Below, one piece after another: positions 43,701 to 55,348 of a stretch of DNA of 64,000 nt. The notes under the pieces were generated by a model that saw only the letters and a program-made list of their open reading frames with translations, was not told where the DNA came from and searched no databases. Source of the DNA: Exophiala sp. HKRS030. Its lineage: Eukaryota; Ascomycota; Eurotiomycetes; Chaetothyriales; Herpotrichiellaceae. The stretch covers positions 5,084,001 to 5,148,000 of the forward strand of contig JAHWDD010000005.1 of assembly GCA_023897205.1 (NCBI GenBank), read 5' to 3'. The stretch's first letter is position 1; every line of letters starts with the position of its first letter. A program made the position numbers and the translations under genes.

Positions 43701-46700
43701 CAAAGCTGGCGTGACAGGACACCAGAGTTGCCCCGGCCTGAGGGCTCGGGTCTCAGAGCCACAGGCTACGGCACCCCAGGCGCCAAAGGTCGTCCAGGTG
43801 TCCAGGAACTCAGACCTGGGCTCTAGTTAGCAAATGTCAGTTCTTGTCAGAGCTGACAGCCAGACACAAAAGTTGACTTGCTTGGAATGGTTAGGAATGG
43901 CGCCATACCTAGCTAGTTGCAGGGTAGATCGTTTCGATCTCAGCAGGGTTTAGGCGAGTCGGTCATGGCAGCGACTCAAGGATTATCATTTATTGCCCAT
44001 TAGTTCCAAATGTGGCCCAAATTATGTAGCAAAAATAGCTTTACATTTTCATGATAACGAGTCTCGACTCTGGACTGCGAGCCACTTCACCAGTGACTGA
44101 TTATCATGGCAGTCGATCTGGTCACCGCATTCGATTTGTTGTCGAGAAATCAGTTCTGGAGGAGGTAGCTTCTGGCCTCAGAGGAGTCAGGACTCAGGAG
44201 CAATGCCGATGTAGGATTACGAACGGACATTGTTGCTCTTGGTAGCATAGTGTAATTTATCTCACGTCAATCCGCAGGGGGATGGGCAAAGCTGTTTCTG
44301 TCCTCGGATGCAGATTCGTCAAAACCGTGTGGAAGATTTCCGGCCGCTTTGGCCCGAAGTTTTGGCACCGTCAAGGCCGAGGGGCTTGCATTAGAGAGGC
44401 ATTAGGCGGGCTAGAAAACAGGAACCTGTTCACCTAGTCACTCCAATGACGCGACCTGACGCGCTTCTGGACGAAACTCACCAAGTCGCGCGAGCACTGG
44501 CGACTGCTGGTGGTGACCAGTCACCAGAGCCGTGCACAGGACCACATGGGTCACTGCTGATGTGTTGTCCCACAGAGTCAGATACAAAACTTCGTACCTG
44601 TACTGACGGGAAGGCGGAGGTAAATGTTACGGATCAGCCCGAGACAACAAGGAATTCTAGGTCAGCGGCTTGCGTCGTTTGTGGGGAATGGTGTAAACAG
44701 ACGAAGCCATGTTTGACAAGCAGGTATAGGGAGACGCTGCAGAAATGTGTGAAAAGCAGAAAAGGTATGAAAGGAAGTTGTCGTAGTGGATGAGTGACAG
44801 GATCAAGGCCTGGGTGTCGTTCAATGGACATCAGGAAAGGATGACAAAATCTCAGGAGAGCGCAGGAGAGCGCAGGAGAGCGCAGGAGAGTGTAGGCAGG
44901 CGCGGTTCCAAGGTGCCTGACAGCTTCTGTAACTTGGGGAACGTAGGGCCACCGTGGGCCACTATCCGGGAAGGGGCGTCGATGAAATGTGCCCGGAATG
45001 TCTCCAGAGTTAGTTAAGATTGTAGCCTCGGGAGATGAGCGATAGGCGTTGACTTGACCAGCGATAGGCGGGCGCGGGCGGGATCCGTGCGGACAGGAGA
45101 CAGGTGGTGTCCAGGGCATCGTGGTTTGATTCGCGGGCTGTGGTGCTCAGTACTCAGTCCTCAGTACGTCGTCATGTAATCTTGGACCGCGTCCAGCCAG
45201 TGGCAGGCTGGCAGGCTGGCAGACTGGCAGCCACTTGATGGTTCGGTACAGAATTCGTATCAGTAACAAAGACGAAAAAACATGTTTGATCTGACCGGAA
45301 AACGGGCCAGCACATCACACATCACGTATGCCAGCCTATCCAGCCGTTCCACCTCTGGGGTTCAGACTCTAAGCCTAGAGGGCACCAATTGCACCAAGTG
45401 TACCTTAGGCTCCTTGTTGGGACAAGTCTGCGGCTGGAGTTTGACGTCGGAAGCCTCATGATTGTTGTGGCTACCGGCCTACCACTGGCTGGTGCTGGCC
45501 TCTGGCTGGTTGGGAGCGCCATTTGGCGTGCCTGACCTGGCCCTCCCGTGCCCTCTTAGTTAGCACTCCTGGACGGTTTAGTGCACCTTACGGGTAACAT
45601 TGGCTCCTCAGGCTCCTCCAAACTCCTCCATACTCCTCCAAACTCCTCCAACATCCTCCTCTCGGCGACTCCTCTGCTCCTCTTGTGATGCACGTCGTCG
45701 TCGTCGACGGACAACCGTGCCTGTCATCCCTGCAAGCGTCTGGACTGGGCGTCGACTGGGCCACCTTGGACCACCTTAGACCACCTTGGACTACCTTGGG
45801 CCAGCATCCAATCACTGCTGACTCCTCCTGTCAACCTCTCACTCGTCTGCCTCTGGCCTGCCCGTGCCTGCCTCGTTCTTGCCTGGTCTGAGGATTCGTT
45901 TGGTCATTGGGCAATTGGTCAATTGGTCATTACAGCTTGGATCTTGAATCTTGGGCCGTAAACCTTGGACCTCCCACTGGCGTTCCTTACACTCCACACT
46001 CCACCGACCTAGGAATCTAGGATCCTCTCCACGAGTCCACGCTTGACCTCTACTTTCGTTGACTTCTTACCACCACTGACCTCCTGTTCCCTTTCGTTTC
46101 TTTCCTTGTCCTTTCCCACATATCCATGAGGCCTTGACCTCGTCCTTGACTCCTCCTCCTCTCCCTCCTCTGTCGTCGGACGATCAGATACATCACGACT
46201 TCCTTTCGAGTATCTTCTTTGTCTTCTCGACCTCTCCCGTCTCCCATCTCCCAATCTCCCAACTCTACCGCCATCACTTTACTCCTGAGCCTTGTTCGAG
46301 GTAACCACGACCCAGTTCCAAAAGTCGGCCATAAATACCCTGCACTCGCTTTGCAGAGCGTTCTGGATAACGTTCCTGCCCTGGGTTCCAGTCGAAGCTG
46401 TCAAAAAAAAACAGTGAACCAAAGGTGAGACCCTGTCATTTACCGTCCTAGCATATTTGAATCCGCATCCGAACTGCACCTCCTGCACCCAGGGCTTGGG
46501 AAGAACAATAGAGGTTCAAACTTCTGGTCACCATCCACCAAGCTCGAGACATCGTCTTCGACCTGCCTGCGGTTCTTCTGCGGCCAACTTCAGCTTCGTC
46601 CACGTCTTCTTGAAAATGTCGAGATCGCTGTCTCCCTTTCCAATGGCAGTAAAAGGGTTTTATATCAAGAGGAGGTGAATAGTGTCCAAGATCTTTCCAA

Positions 46701-47603
46701 GTTGTCCCAGCAGCAAGCATTGAACTCACAAGACTTCTCTTGTGCATGCCATCATATCGAAGATTGCTATGTGTCCCCGGAGGACATGGACTGCTGGAAC
46801 ATTGCTTATCCTGATGACGGCTGGTTTCACGACTGAGGTTTCCAGAAGCCTGATGACCACACTAGCCTGGTCCATTCACCGAACGGGGCTCGATATGTTT
46901 CCGTTCTGTTAGCATTCACGCAGCACATGTTACCCACCATTGAAAATTTAGCATTGATACTTGTCAGCTTGTACTAACTCGTCCTTCTTCCAGATCCACT
47001 ACTTAAGTGGGATCAAAGTCAACGACGTTCCTTGTCGACCTCTCAGGTCTGAGCTTCCTTCGTTTCTAGGGCTTCATCAATTGACATGTTGCAGGACTTA
47101 AACTGCTGGCCTTCCCCAAGGGGGTCTCCCAGACCACATTCCTACCTCGAGTTCCAAGCTCAACCAAGCGGAGGCGTTCATTCGACCTTCGTATTACCTA
47201 CGCACCAACATTTCATATGCCCATTCCGATCCTTGCCCAAGTGCAGCATTCGTGCTGAGTCCCAGTAACGAGGATCGTGAAATCTACCTACCAATTCCCC
47301 TCCCTTTTGGTAAATCCCATCCGTCATTCCCTCAGCCTATCGCCTTGCAGCTAACTTCTTGCTGCACGGTTCAGCTGTCTAGTCTAGAAGAACATTCACT
47401 CTATCCTTGGTTTCTGGCCACCTCCAGTCTCGCACAACGATTTATTGTGCAATCATTCACTCCTTTCGAGACCAAAAACGCGACTGTCACTCACTTATAT
47501 CCGTCGAAATTTGCATACACCTGATATTTGACAACATCCTTTCTCCTGCGTTCCGTTCATCTCAATAACCCTTGCTACTCAAATCATCATCACATCGTCC
47601 AAT
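40755..47603. other. 6.8-kb gene-poor region
   Basis: No gene could be supported. Features include the 10-bp tandem repeat at 44851-44890, a CTGGCAGG repeat (about 45203-45235), ACTCCTCC repeats (about 45602-45660) and GACCACCTT repeats (about 45758-45800). The last 1-2 kb is probably the promoter and long leader of the G1 cyclin gene. An open frame without ATG (about 46509-46836) is discussed under findings. Short ATG frames such as 41491-41760 and 44446-44793 have no protein-like pattern. Confidence 0.5.
44851..44890. repeat. 10-bp tandem repeat (CGCAGGAGAG)
   Basis: Four adjacent units; the first has CT instead of CG and the other three are identical. Non-coding. Confidence 0.92.
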
Positions 47604-48902
47604 ATGGCTTTCAACAGAATCTCGTCCTTCGGGTCTAATGACAGTGGCTATGAGAGTGGTGGAATTATCGAAGTCTTTGATGAACCTGTACGACCAGCCA
47701 TGAGCAAGTTGGAACACGGCAAGCAAGTTGCACGTCACCAGCAGCAGCTTCTCGCTACTGAGCTGTCACAGCGGGATTCTGATGACTACCAGAAAGACAT
47801 GTTGGAACATATGCTGAAGATGGATGTGAGTTTGACGGTACTCCTGATGACAAAACTTGTATATGCTGACCTACTAATCTAGCTTGAAACCATCCCGGAC
47901 GTTGACTCGATCGACATTCAAACCGAAATTCAATGGTTCATGAGACCTTACCTATTGGACTTCCTGGTTGAAGCTCATTCGGCATTTCAACTTCTGCCTG
48001 ACACCTTGTTTCTGACAATCAATCTGCTTGACCGATATTGCTCAAAGCGGGTTGTCTACAAACGCCACTACCAGCTGGTCGGGTGTGCTGCTCTACTGAT
48101 CGCTGCCAAGTACGGGGATAAGAAAGAGAAGGTCCCGACCATCAAAGAGCTCAAGTCAATGTGCTGCTCTCTCTATGACGACGATATGTTCTTGCAGATG
48201 GAATGGCATGTTTTGTCGACTCTCGGCTGGGCCATCGGTCATCCTACAGTGGACTCATTCCTGCGACTGGCCGTGAAAGATGATGTCTATGACCCGGAAC
48301 TTGAGAACTTGACGTTGTACATCCTGGAAATCGCCCTCTACCATCGAGACTTTGTTTCAAAACGCTCCTCAACGCTCGCTCTGTCTGCTTTGGTCCTTGG
48401 TCGACACATTCTCTGCAGACCCCAAGCTCGAGCCAATGAGTTTGGTTCTCAGTTCTGTAGCGAGACTGTCATGGCTCTCCTGCAAAAGGTCCACGAACCT
48501 TCCAGCATTCTTTCTCGAAAATATGCTGGAGCTCGTTATTCCAGCGTCACTAGAGTTTTGAGTACTTTCGTCGCCCAAAAAGCCGCCATGTCCGCTGCAG
48601 CTCGAGCACCCATGACTCCTGCCTATGAGCTTACACCACCATCTGCTGCTGCCAAACCTGCAACCACTGAATACTTTCCAGCGTATGCTACACCACAGAA
48701 ATCTCAATTACCGTCCCTGGTACAGCATGGTCTGTACACTCCACCAATCACTCCAGAGGGTGAAATGTTTGGGACAACTCAGAAAACATTTAATGCACCA
48801 AATCAATATGCTCCGCCCACTCCAACTCCAAATGCAGTGCCACAGTCATATCCTTCTCAATATTCCTCATCTGCCCACCGATGGACTGGCGAAACTTACT
48901 GA
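47604..48902 (+). CDS. G1/S cyclin of the Cln/Puc1 type
   Basis: Cyclin that activates the main CDK for G1/S entry. Exons 47604-47825 and 47883-48902 with a 57-bp intron (GTGAGT...CTAG) give 413 residues. The cyclin box (about 75-210) is clear: MRPYLLDFLVEAHSAFQLLP, FLTINLLDRYCSKRVVYKRH, YQLVGCAALLIAAKYGDKKE, then KSMCCSLYDDDMFLQMEWHV and LSTLGW. The spelling RPYLLDFLVEAH rather than R-x-I-L-x-D-W matches filamentous-fungal Puc1/Cln-like cyclins. The C-terminal 120 residues are Pro/Thr/Ser/Gln-rich with TP sites (APMTPAYELTPPS, LYTPPITPEG), suitable for phosphorylation-dependent turnover. A long AT/CT-rich leader precedes the ATG, which sits in aatATGg. Confidence 0.93.
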
Positions 48903-50219
48903 ACAATCTCCTGGAGATGGTTTTGACTAAATCATAGAATGTTGAGCGTCCTATCTTCGATTCGATCCTGGTGTTGTCAGCACAGATTGTTTCCACCTTA
49001 CTCATTGTCCCTCGGGGACCTGTTTTGCATCGCAAGCGTCTCGTTCAGCATTGACTTGAACTATTTCAAGGGCAACTTATCAACGTTCGTTTAATCACTG
49101 GGTGGGAATGATATCAAAAGTTGGACTGTTGTGTGGGATAAGTTGTTAATTCACCTGAGTAGTGTCAGCTACTCGGTAATGGTGCGTCTACACGGTTTCG
49201 GCTGGTATTCGATGTTCTCAATTTTATCAGCCATGAGTCTCATCGGCCAACAGAAAGGGAATAATTTCCGTCGCTCGTCTTTTCAGAAGATTAACACTAC
49301 CTCTTTGTCGCAAGCCTGCCTCTCAAGTGGAAGCAGAAACAAACAAATTTACAAGAACATACAAGCTTGTCAAGCCACAGATCCCCAAAAATAAAATTCC
49401 TGTCAGTACCCCAATATCACATGTACATTTCGGCGAAAGACTGTCTGCGGGTCATGTCCAGGCACATAAAGTAAGCGTCTGGATGGTAGCATGCCATGAA
49501 AGGATCACATTTCAGCACTACCCTTTTGGTAGTTGAGCAGTCAAATTGTCTGGATGCAAATGTACGCATACCTTAGCTAGTTGATTGGATGTATCTATAT
49601 GTTTTTTGCGTCCTCAATAACCAGTTTCTTTTCTAGATGAGTAAATCAAATTGGCTCTGAAGTTGGTGTTGGGAAGTATCGGCGCCTTGCTCTCGGCGTA
49701 GTTATGTTCGTCACGTCCAAGTTAGATCCCTGAAATCTAACCAACTAATTTCACTTAGTCCGGCTTACTTGATCTGAATCAACGATCAAGAGGGAGAGCC
49801 GATGTTTCATCTAACTAACCAGTTTTTCGGCTGCAGTTTCGTGGTCTGAGGTCGATCGGAGGGATTGTCTATCCCCCAAAGCTCCTCTAAGTGGTAGCAA
49901 TATCTTCCTGCTTTCTCTCCAGGGTCTGCTGTATACCTATCTAATGACTTCAATCCCAGGTTTCCCGGTCATATCTACGTAACATCCAGGGGAAGGGCCT
50001 AGACGACTGATGGGGCGTCCAGAAGCCAACAATTTTACCTGGCATCGAGGATAGGAACAAGCAACTCGACTGCCGCCAAACACGAGCACGTCAATTAACA
50101 AGATTATAATCGTCATGTTTGTCTGAATGTAATCGCCAGTTCCTATTCCCACGATATCAGCGGCACTAGAAAGTTCAAGTATTACTGGTCTTAGATTTTA
50201 AATTATATGCATTCTCGGT
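48903..50219. other. Convergent intergenic region
   Basis: 1.3 kb between the cyclin and the RING protein genes; short random frames only. Confidence 0.55.
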
Positions 50220-52248
50220 TCAATCTCCCGACTCGATCCGCTTAGCCTCCCGACAGGTAAGGCCCTATGGCTGGTTGTCTTGCATTTGGTGCAAATAGAT
50301 GCTAGACACCCTTCACAGACATACGGGGTTTCATCTTCAGTTACCTGATAAATCATTGAACAATCTGGGGTGACACATGGCTGAAGCTCTTCAGGATGGC
50401 ATTGCATATACATTTCCAGCGAAGAGTCTAAAAGCTTATGCAGCCTTGACTCTGTGAGCAATATGCTGAGATCTGGCAGTGAAACGATATGTCGACAGGT
50501 TCCATAGTTCCCAAAGCACACAACTGGCATCTGCAAGTCGTCGCCCATGTTGCATTGATGCTCAAAACAACGTTGACAGTACGAGTGGCCACAACTCAGT
50601 GTGACAGGATGGTCGAGCTCTAGCAAGCATGCAGTGCAGCCTTGATTGAGCGGTTGCGCCACACGTTCTTGCTGTCTTTGCTGGAGATTGTTGAAGAAGA
50701 CTCGAGCGTATCGAGCATCGTCCTCACTTCCACTGAGGAAGACACATGTAGCTGGCTTATGCCTCGGGATCGTGACAGAATCTCGACCAAATCTGCTCGT
50801 CAGGTGTAGCCACCCAAACTCCAACGCTTCTGCGGAAAGGTCATCCTTCAGATATATCAAATGCAGAAATCGAGCACGCAGCCGAACACCTTCCACAAGG
50901 GCTTGCCGAGCAGCGCTCGATAGTCTGTTAGAACCATAGGCCAACACACGTCGCTTCCTAAGGTCTCGGTACAGAAAGAGCTCTCCTCTCAGGTGATGGC
51001 TCTGGAGCTCTGCAAAACCTGCTGTGGTGCTATAAATATGATCCCAAAGGAAGCCGCCACGGTCATCAAGCATCACAGTCCCTTGCAAGAGTACATTGAT
51101 TTTATTTCTGGCCCGCGTGACGGACAGGGGGTTTGAGCCACTTATTTGGATTGAGACTGGCCCGCAATCGGTGGGAATATCTGCGGCAACCTGTACATCA
51201 TCGTATTTGCTGTTGCCAATGCAGTTCACCGTATTGATCTTGGTCTTGAGAATGTCGTAGATCTGGTACATAGTTCTAAATGTGACTGTGACTTTGCGTT
51301 CCACAAATAACCGAGATCCAATACTCGGAATGTATTTTGATGAGAGTGATAAGGCGAATAATGCGCTGGAAGAATCTTTGAAGCGGACAATAGCTTTGAT
51401 CTGTCCCTTATTTGCGCCTTGAATTCGTTCAAATGAATATATCTCTCGTCCAGAGGCCTCCAATGTTGCCTTGACTAGATCAAGAGTCTCTTGCTCGGTC
51501 TTATTGGTTGTTGCGGAACCGAATAGAATTCTTTGTGGTGTGACATCCCTGACAAGTGCCAAAAGATGATCTTCACCAATATCCGGATGCATGTTACCAA
51601 TGATTATAGACCACGAGTGAGCCCGGGAGAGGATCATGGAATCTGGAGGCACTAGCCTGGCATTCAGCTTTCGGCCATGCACCCATCCATTGAATCTGGT
51701 CAGGGCATGCTCCGCCAACTTTTGGGATTTATACTGCAGCCAAGCGACCTTAGATGGTTTATACCATGTACAAACGAGCGTGTCAGGGTGGTCATTCTCG
51801 AGTTCTTTCGTCAGAGCAGCGTGCTTATGAGGCGGAGTGTTTTGGCTTAAGCAAGCAGGCGGGTCAATGCTGATGATCTGAGCTCCTGGACCAAATATTA
51901 CCGAGACTCCATTGATGCAACGCTTCATAATCGGCACGGTGTATGTATCATCTGGTGCCTAGAATGTGTCCATCAGTATAGCCCGGGTCTCCGATGCACA
52001 AAGGTCCGAATTGTGCTTACTGGGCTGGCATTTGGTTGCGCAGAGACCTCTTTGACTTTTCTGGAATATGAAAAGTCACATTTGTCTTCTTGAGAACATC
52101 GGTCAGGACGACTGTGCGGACAACCTGGCAGAGGTTTCTCGGCAGGGAAAAATTCTTGTGCGAAGGGTCGTAGTGTGAAAGAACAGCGCGAGGCAGGAAT
52201 CGAACTGGCAGTGTTTGCCCGAGGTCGAGGTCTGATAGGGGGCTCCAT
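50220..52248 (-). CDS. CCCH-like / RNA-binding-like / RING1-IBR protein, RING2 not seen
   Basis: Exons 52248-52021 and 51958-50220, with a 62-bp intron (GTAAGC...TTCTAG) joining two phase-0 ends. Exon 1 encodes a CCCH-like finger, CPHSRPDRCSQEDKCDFSYS, with Tyr where the last His belongs. Exon 2 has two RRM-like stretches (around KVAWLQYKSQKLAEHALTRF and WSIIIGNMHPDIGEDHLLAL). RING1 follows (CTACLLELDHPVTLSCGHSY, CQRCFEHQC, then two further Cys in CFGNYGTC), and an IBR (CVTPDC ... CEGCLASICTKC). At 50263-50265 one base is missing: the uncorrected frame runs on to 50198, while the corrected one reads SHRGLTCREAKRIESGD and stops at 50220, giving 655 residues. The usual RING2 is absent in both readings. 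RBR proteins are ubiquitin E3 ligases, with the active Cys in RING2, so ligase activity is doubtful. Confidence 0.78.
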
Positions 52249-53931
52249 AGTGTTTGTTTGTTCGTATGGATTGTAGATGGCAGAGTATGATTATGGATTG
52301 GATCGGATGGGACAGAAGCAGGTGAAAAGACAGCAGACAAATGTCTTGAAGGAGATCCAAAAGTGAAAGAAATGCCATCAGAAATGCGAAAAAGACATAG
52401 CATGCATTTTACCTGGAGAATGAAACACGGCTGGCATTCACTGAAATGTGTCAAGCCTAGCATATTGGTGTGCTGTTTTATTCTGTGATGTGTTTATCTG
52501 CAATCCCGTGAAGAGACTGTCAATGGAAGCACTGAGCAGCACTGCCATTCGATATTGGCAGAGTCATGAATGGTCATTTTGATCGCGTCTCCTAGGCGTC
52601 ACTAACATCTATCAACGACAAGGCGGAAGGTGCTCGAGGAGTGCTGCTGGATTAGCTGGCAGGAGCGACCTGGTTTGCACCCATCACGAAAAGTCTTCCA
52701 CAGTCTGAGGAACGACGAGCAAAAGGAAAGTGCCACAGCGAGCATGAAGCAGGCAGGTTCCATCGGTAGTTCTTAAGGAGACAGAAATCAAAATGATATG
52801 TATCTAAATTGAAGAATCAGGAGGGCTTGAGGAACGAGTCTCGTATGTCGTAGGCTTGGAACCTGCTGAGTCATGAGTGACTCCGAGTCTGGGCTCAGCG
52901 ATAATCGGCCCTTCTCTCTCGGCGTAGGCTTATACATGCTTGAACCGACTTCTATGTCATGGCCCATCTAATGACCGAATAATTGTGCGAGCCCAGGAAA
53001 GAAGAGCTGGCAACAGCCATCGATCAAGATTCGGCGAATCTAGACCTCACAAGTCATGGTTGATAATAGGAATAATCACAACGAAGCCGAAGGGGGAATT
53101 CTTATACTTGCCTTGTTTAGGTGACTAGCAGATGCTCTGCAGGAACTGGCAATGTGCCTGGGCACGGAGCTCGGAGTAATAATAATGCATTATGTTCAAC
53201 TGTTCAGTGTTCAGTGTTTAGTGCTGAATGAATCGGAGGTACTCTTACCCCAGTTACGTCACCAATGGCCATTGCACCCCACCTGGTTAGGCCTCTTTAG
53301 GCCTCGTTAGGCAAAGCTCGGATACTTTTCGCCTGGCCTTCTAGCTCAAGAAAGCTAGCGAGGCAGGAATAGCTCGTTAGCTCCTCCACGATCCCTCTTT
53401 CCTTCATCCTTGTCCTCCTCGAGGCTGTCGGATGACATCTCCCATTTCGCCCCAACTTATCAAGCGTCGACTTATCCTCGCGAAGCACTTCCCCATGTTC
53501 CTCCTTCTCATGTCATGCACGGCCTTTCCCCAGTCCTGCAGCTTTATTTTCATGTGCATGGGCGGGGTCGACCCTCCTTTCTTCCACCATCGTCAGAAGA
53601 TCGAGTCACCACTTGTGTCTATCAAAGCTACACCATCCACTACCGGCCAGCTGGACTTTCCATGATGAATACGAAGTCGTCCCGAATCTTCCAACCATGT
53701 CAATCACCTCCTCTTCCCTTGCTCTCTGTTTGATCCCAAGCTTGCTTTCTCATCATCCCCACTCGTCCCTGTCTTTTCTCTTTCCGACACGCCCTCGATT
53801 AAAGTTGTCCAGCCGCATTTGACCATCGAGCTCGCTCGAGTCACCTATAAATTCAACTATCCCGAAAATCGGTTCACTCCCACTCCCTGTATTCTCCAGC
53901 TCTACTTTTCCAGACATCAGCTCTTCTCAAA
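52249..53931. other. Divergent intergenic region
   Basis: 1.7 kb between divergent genes with no supported gene. It contains a TATAAA at 53846-53851 upstream of the repeat-protein gene and a GTTCAGTGTTCAGTGTTTAGTG mini-repeat near 53200-53222. Confidence 0.55.
53846..53851 (+). promoter_or_regulatory. TATA box of the repeat-protein gene
   Basis: TATAAA within CACCTATAAATTC, 86 bp before the ATG at 53932; spacing matches the MPDU1-like gene. Confidence 0.45.
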
Positions 53932-54997
53932 ATGGTTGGAACATCGGACCCTTACTACACTCGTAAACCCGTCCCAGGTATGCACCTCTGTTTGATCTTA
54001 CTAGTCCTTCCTTCTGTGTCCCTGACGCTTGCCATTTAGACGAGTTGATTAAAGATGTTGGATATACTGGCTTGACCCCGAGGAGGAATTTTACAATCGT
54101 GAGCGGAAGTATAGCGCAACTGGAGTCGACGTTAGAAAATTCAGCAATAGCAAGACCGGCGGCTTGGAGCCGCAAGACGATCCCTACTATGGCCGGAGAC
54201 GAGTCTCACGTATGCAACAACTTCTTGCACATGACACTGGCAATACTGATACAATACACAGAGGCCGAGATTGCCAATGTCGGACACACTGGATTGACTC
54301 CCGAACAAGAATATTACAATCGTGAGCGCAAGTATAGTGCCACTGGTGTCGACGTTCGAAGGTTCAGCAAGAGCAGCACCGGTGGATTGGAACCGCTCAG
54401 CGATCCATACTATGGCCGCAAGCGAGTCTCGAGTACGTTCTGAATTTTAAGCTTGCTATGGGCTTTCCTTTTGTTTTATAGGAGCTGACCCACTCGCAGA
54501 TGCCGAGACTGCCGGTATTGGCGAGCTTGATGTGACCCGGCTGAGGCCTACGAAGTGCGTGAACGCAAGCAATCTCTGGTGCAGCTTTCAAGCGACCCCT
54601 TTGACAACCTGGCCGGTCGTCACCGTCAATCTGTATCGGGGTGGCCAGTAGTGCCTCTGCCGCTGCGACCCGTCGCCGCAGCTCAGCTGTCGCACCCGAT
54701 GCCGTCGCCGCCGCGAGTGCGCACCACGCCACCCAGCACCACAGTGGGTTCGATGGTGATAGGCTCGAGCCTATTGAGAGTAGGGCGGAAATTCCTCCTA
54801 TCAATGTTGGCAGTACCTCTCTTACCAGTTCCGGCATTTCTTCCTCTTCGACCTCTCATAATCCTGGTGGCACAACCCGCAACGGTGCAAACGGCGAGCA
54901 TGCCCAGTTCCATGATTCTACTACTGTCGGTCACAATCATCCTCAGCCATTGAATTATGTGGACCCTGATGCAGTTGCTCCCGACGAGCGCAGATGA
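53932..54997 (+). CDS. Protein with a duplicated DPYYGRxRVS module; three apparent one-base frame breaks
   Basis: I do not recognise a named family. Exons are 53932-53977, 54040-54209, 54262-54432 and 54500-54997; introns are 62, 52 and 67 bp, all in phase 1. Exons 2 and 3 each encode one copy of a module of about 57 residues: GYTGLTP, then FYNRERKYSATGVDVR, then TGGLEP, DPYYGRRRVS (YYGRKRVS in copy 2). Exon 4 begins NAETAGIGELDV, an edge of a third, divergent copy, and continues into a Ser/Ala/Arg- and Asn/His-rich tail ending APDERR. Missing bases: C at 54076-54079, C or G at 54536-54540, and G at 54638-54641. With these the length is exactly 295 residues. An alternative acceptor at 54481 would add six residues to exon 4. 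No signal or membrane segment; the basic Tyr/Arg-rich module may bind protein or nucleic acid, which is a guess. Confidence 0.72.
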
Positions 54998-55348
54998 AAG
55001 ACCGATTATCTAGGGAGCACGTCTCACATGCGCCGGATCCCCCGACACGAGCAAAAGAGATGGCGAGAACGAAACCAGTCTAACGTGGCATATAGCTATT
55101 TAACCAAGTGGTTTAGTCAGTCGTTTGTGGAGATACCCCTTTTTCCTTTGAAACGTGGTTAAAGTAGGATACGCAAGGTGTGATCATAATAGTGGGAGAC
55201 ATAATATTATGAAGGCAAGAATTGTCGATTTACGACTTTTGATTTCTGGACGATTGTCACCAAGTATTTCTTCCCGTGTATTGCCTCTTGACGTGTAGTG
55301 TCTTGCCGGCATAAATCTCACCATCAGTTGAGTGAAGGATGTCCCCAT
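54998..55348. other. Short convergent intergenic gap
   Basis: 350 bp, AT-rich, 3' ends of two converging genes; nothing else visible. Confidence 0.6.
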
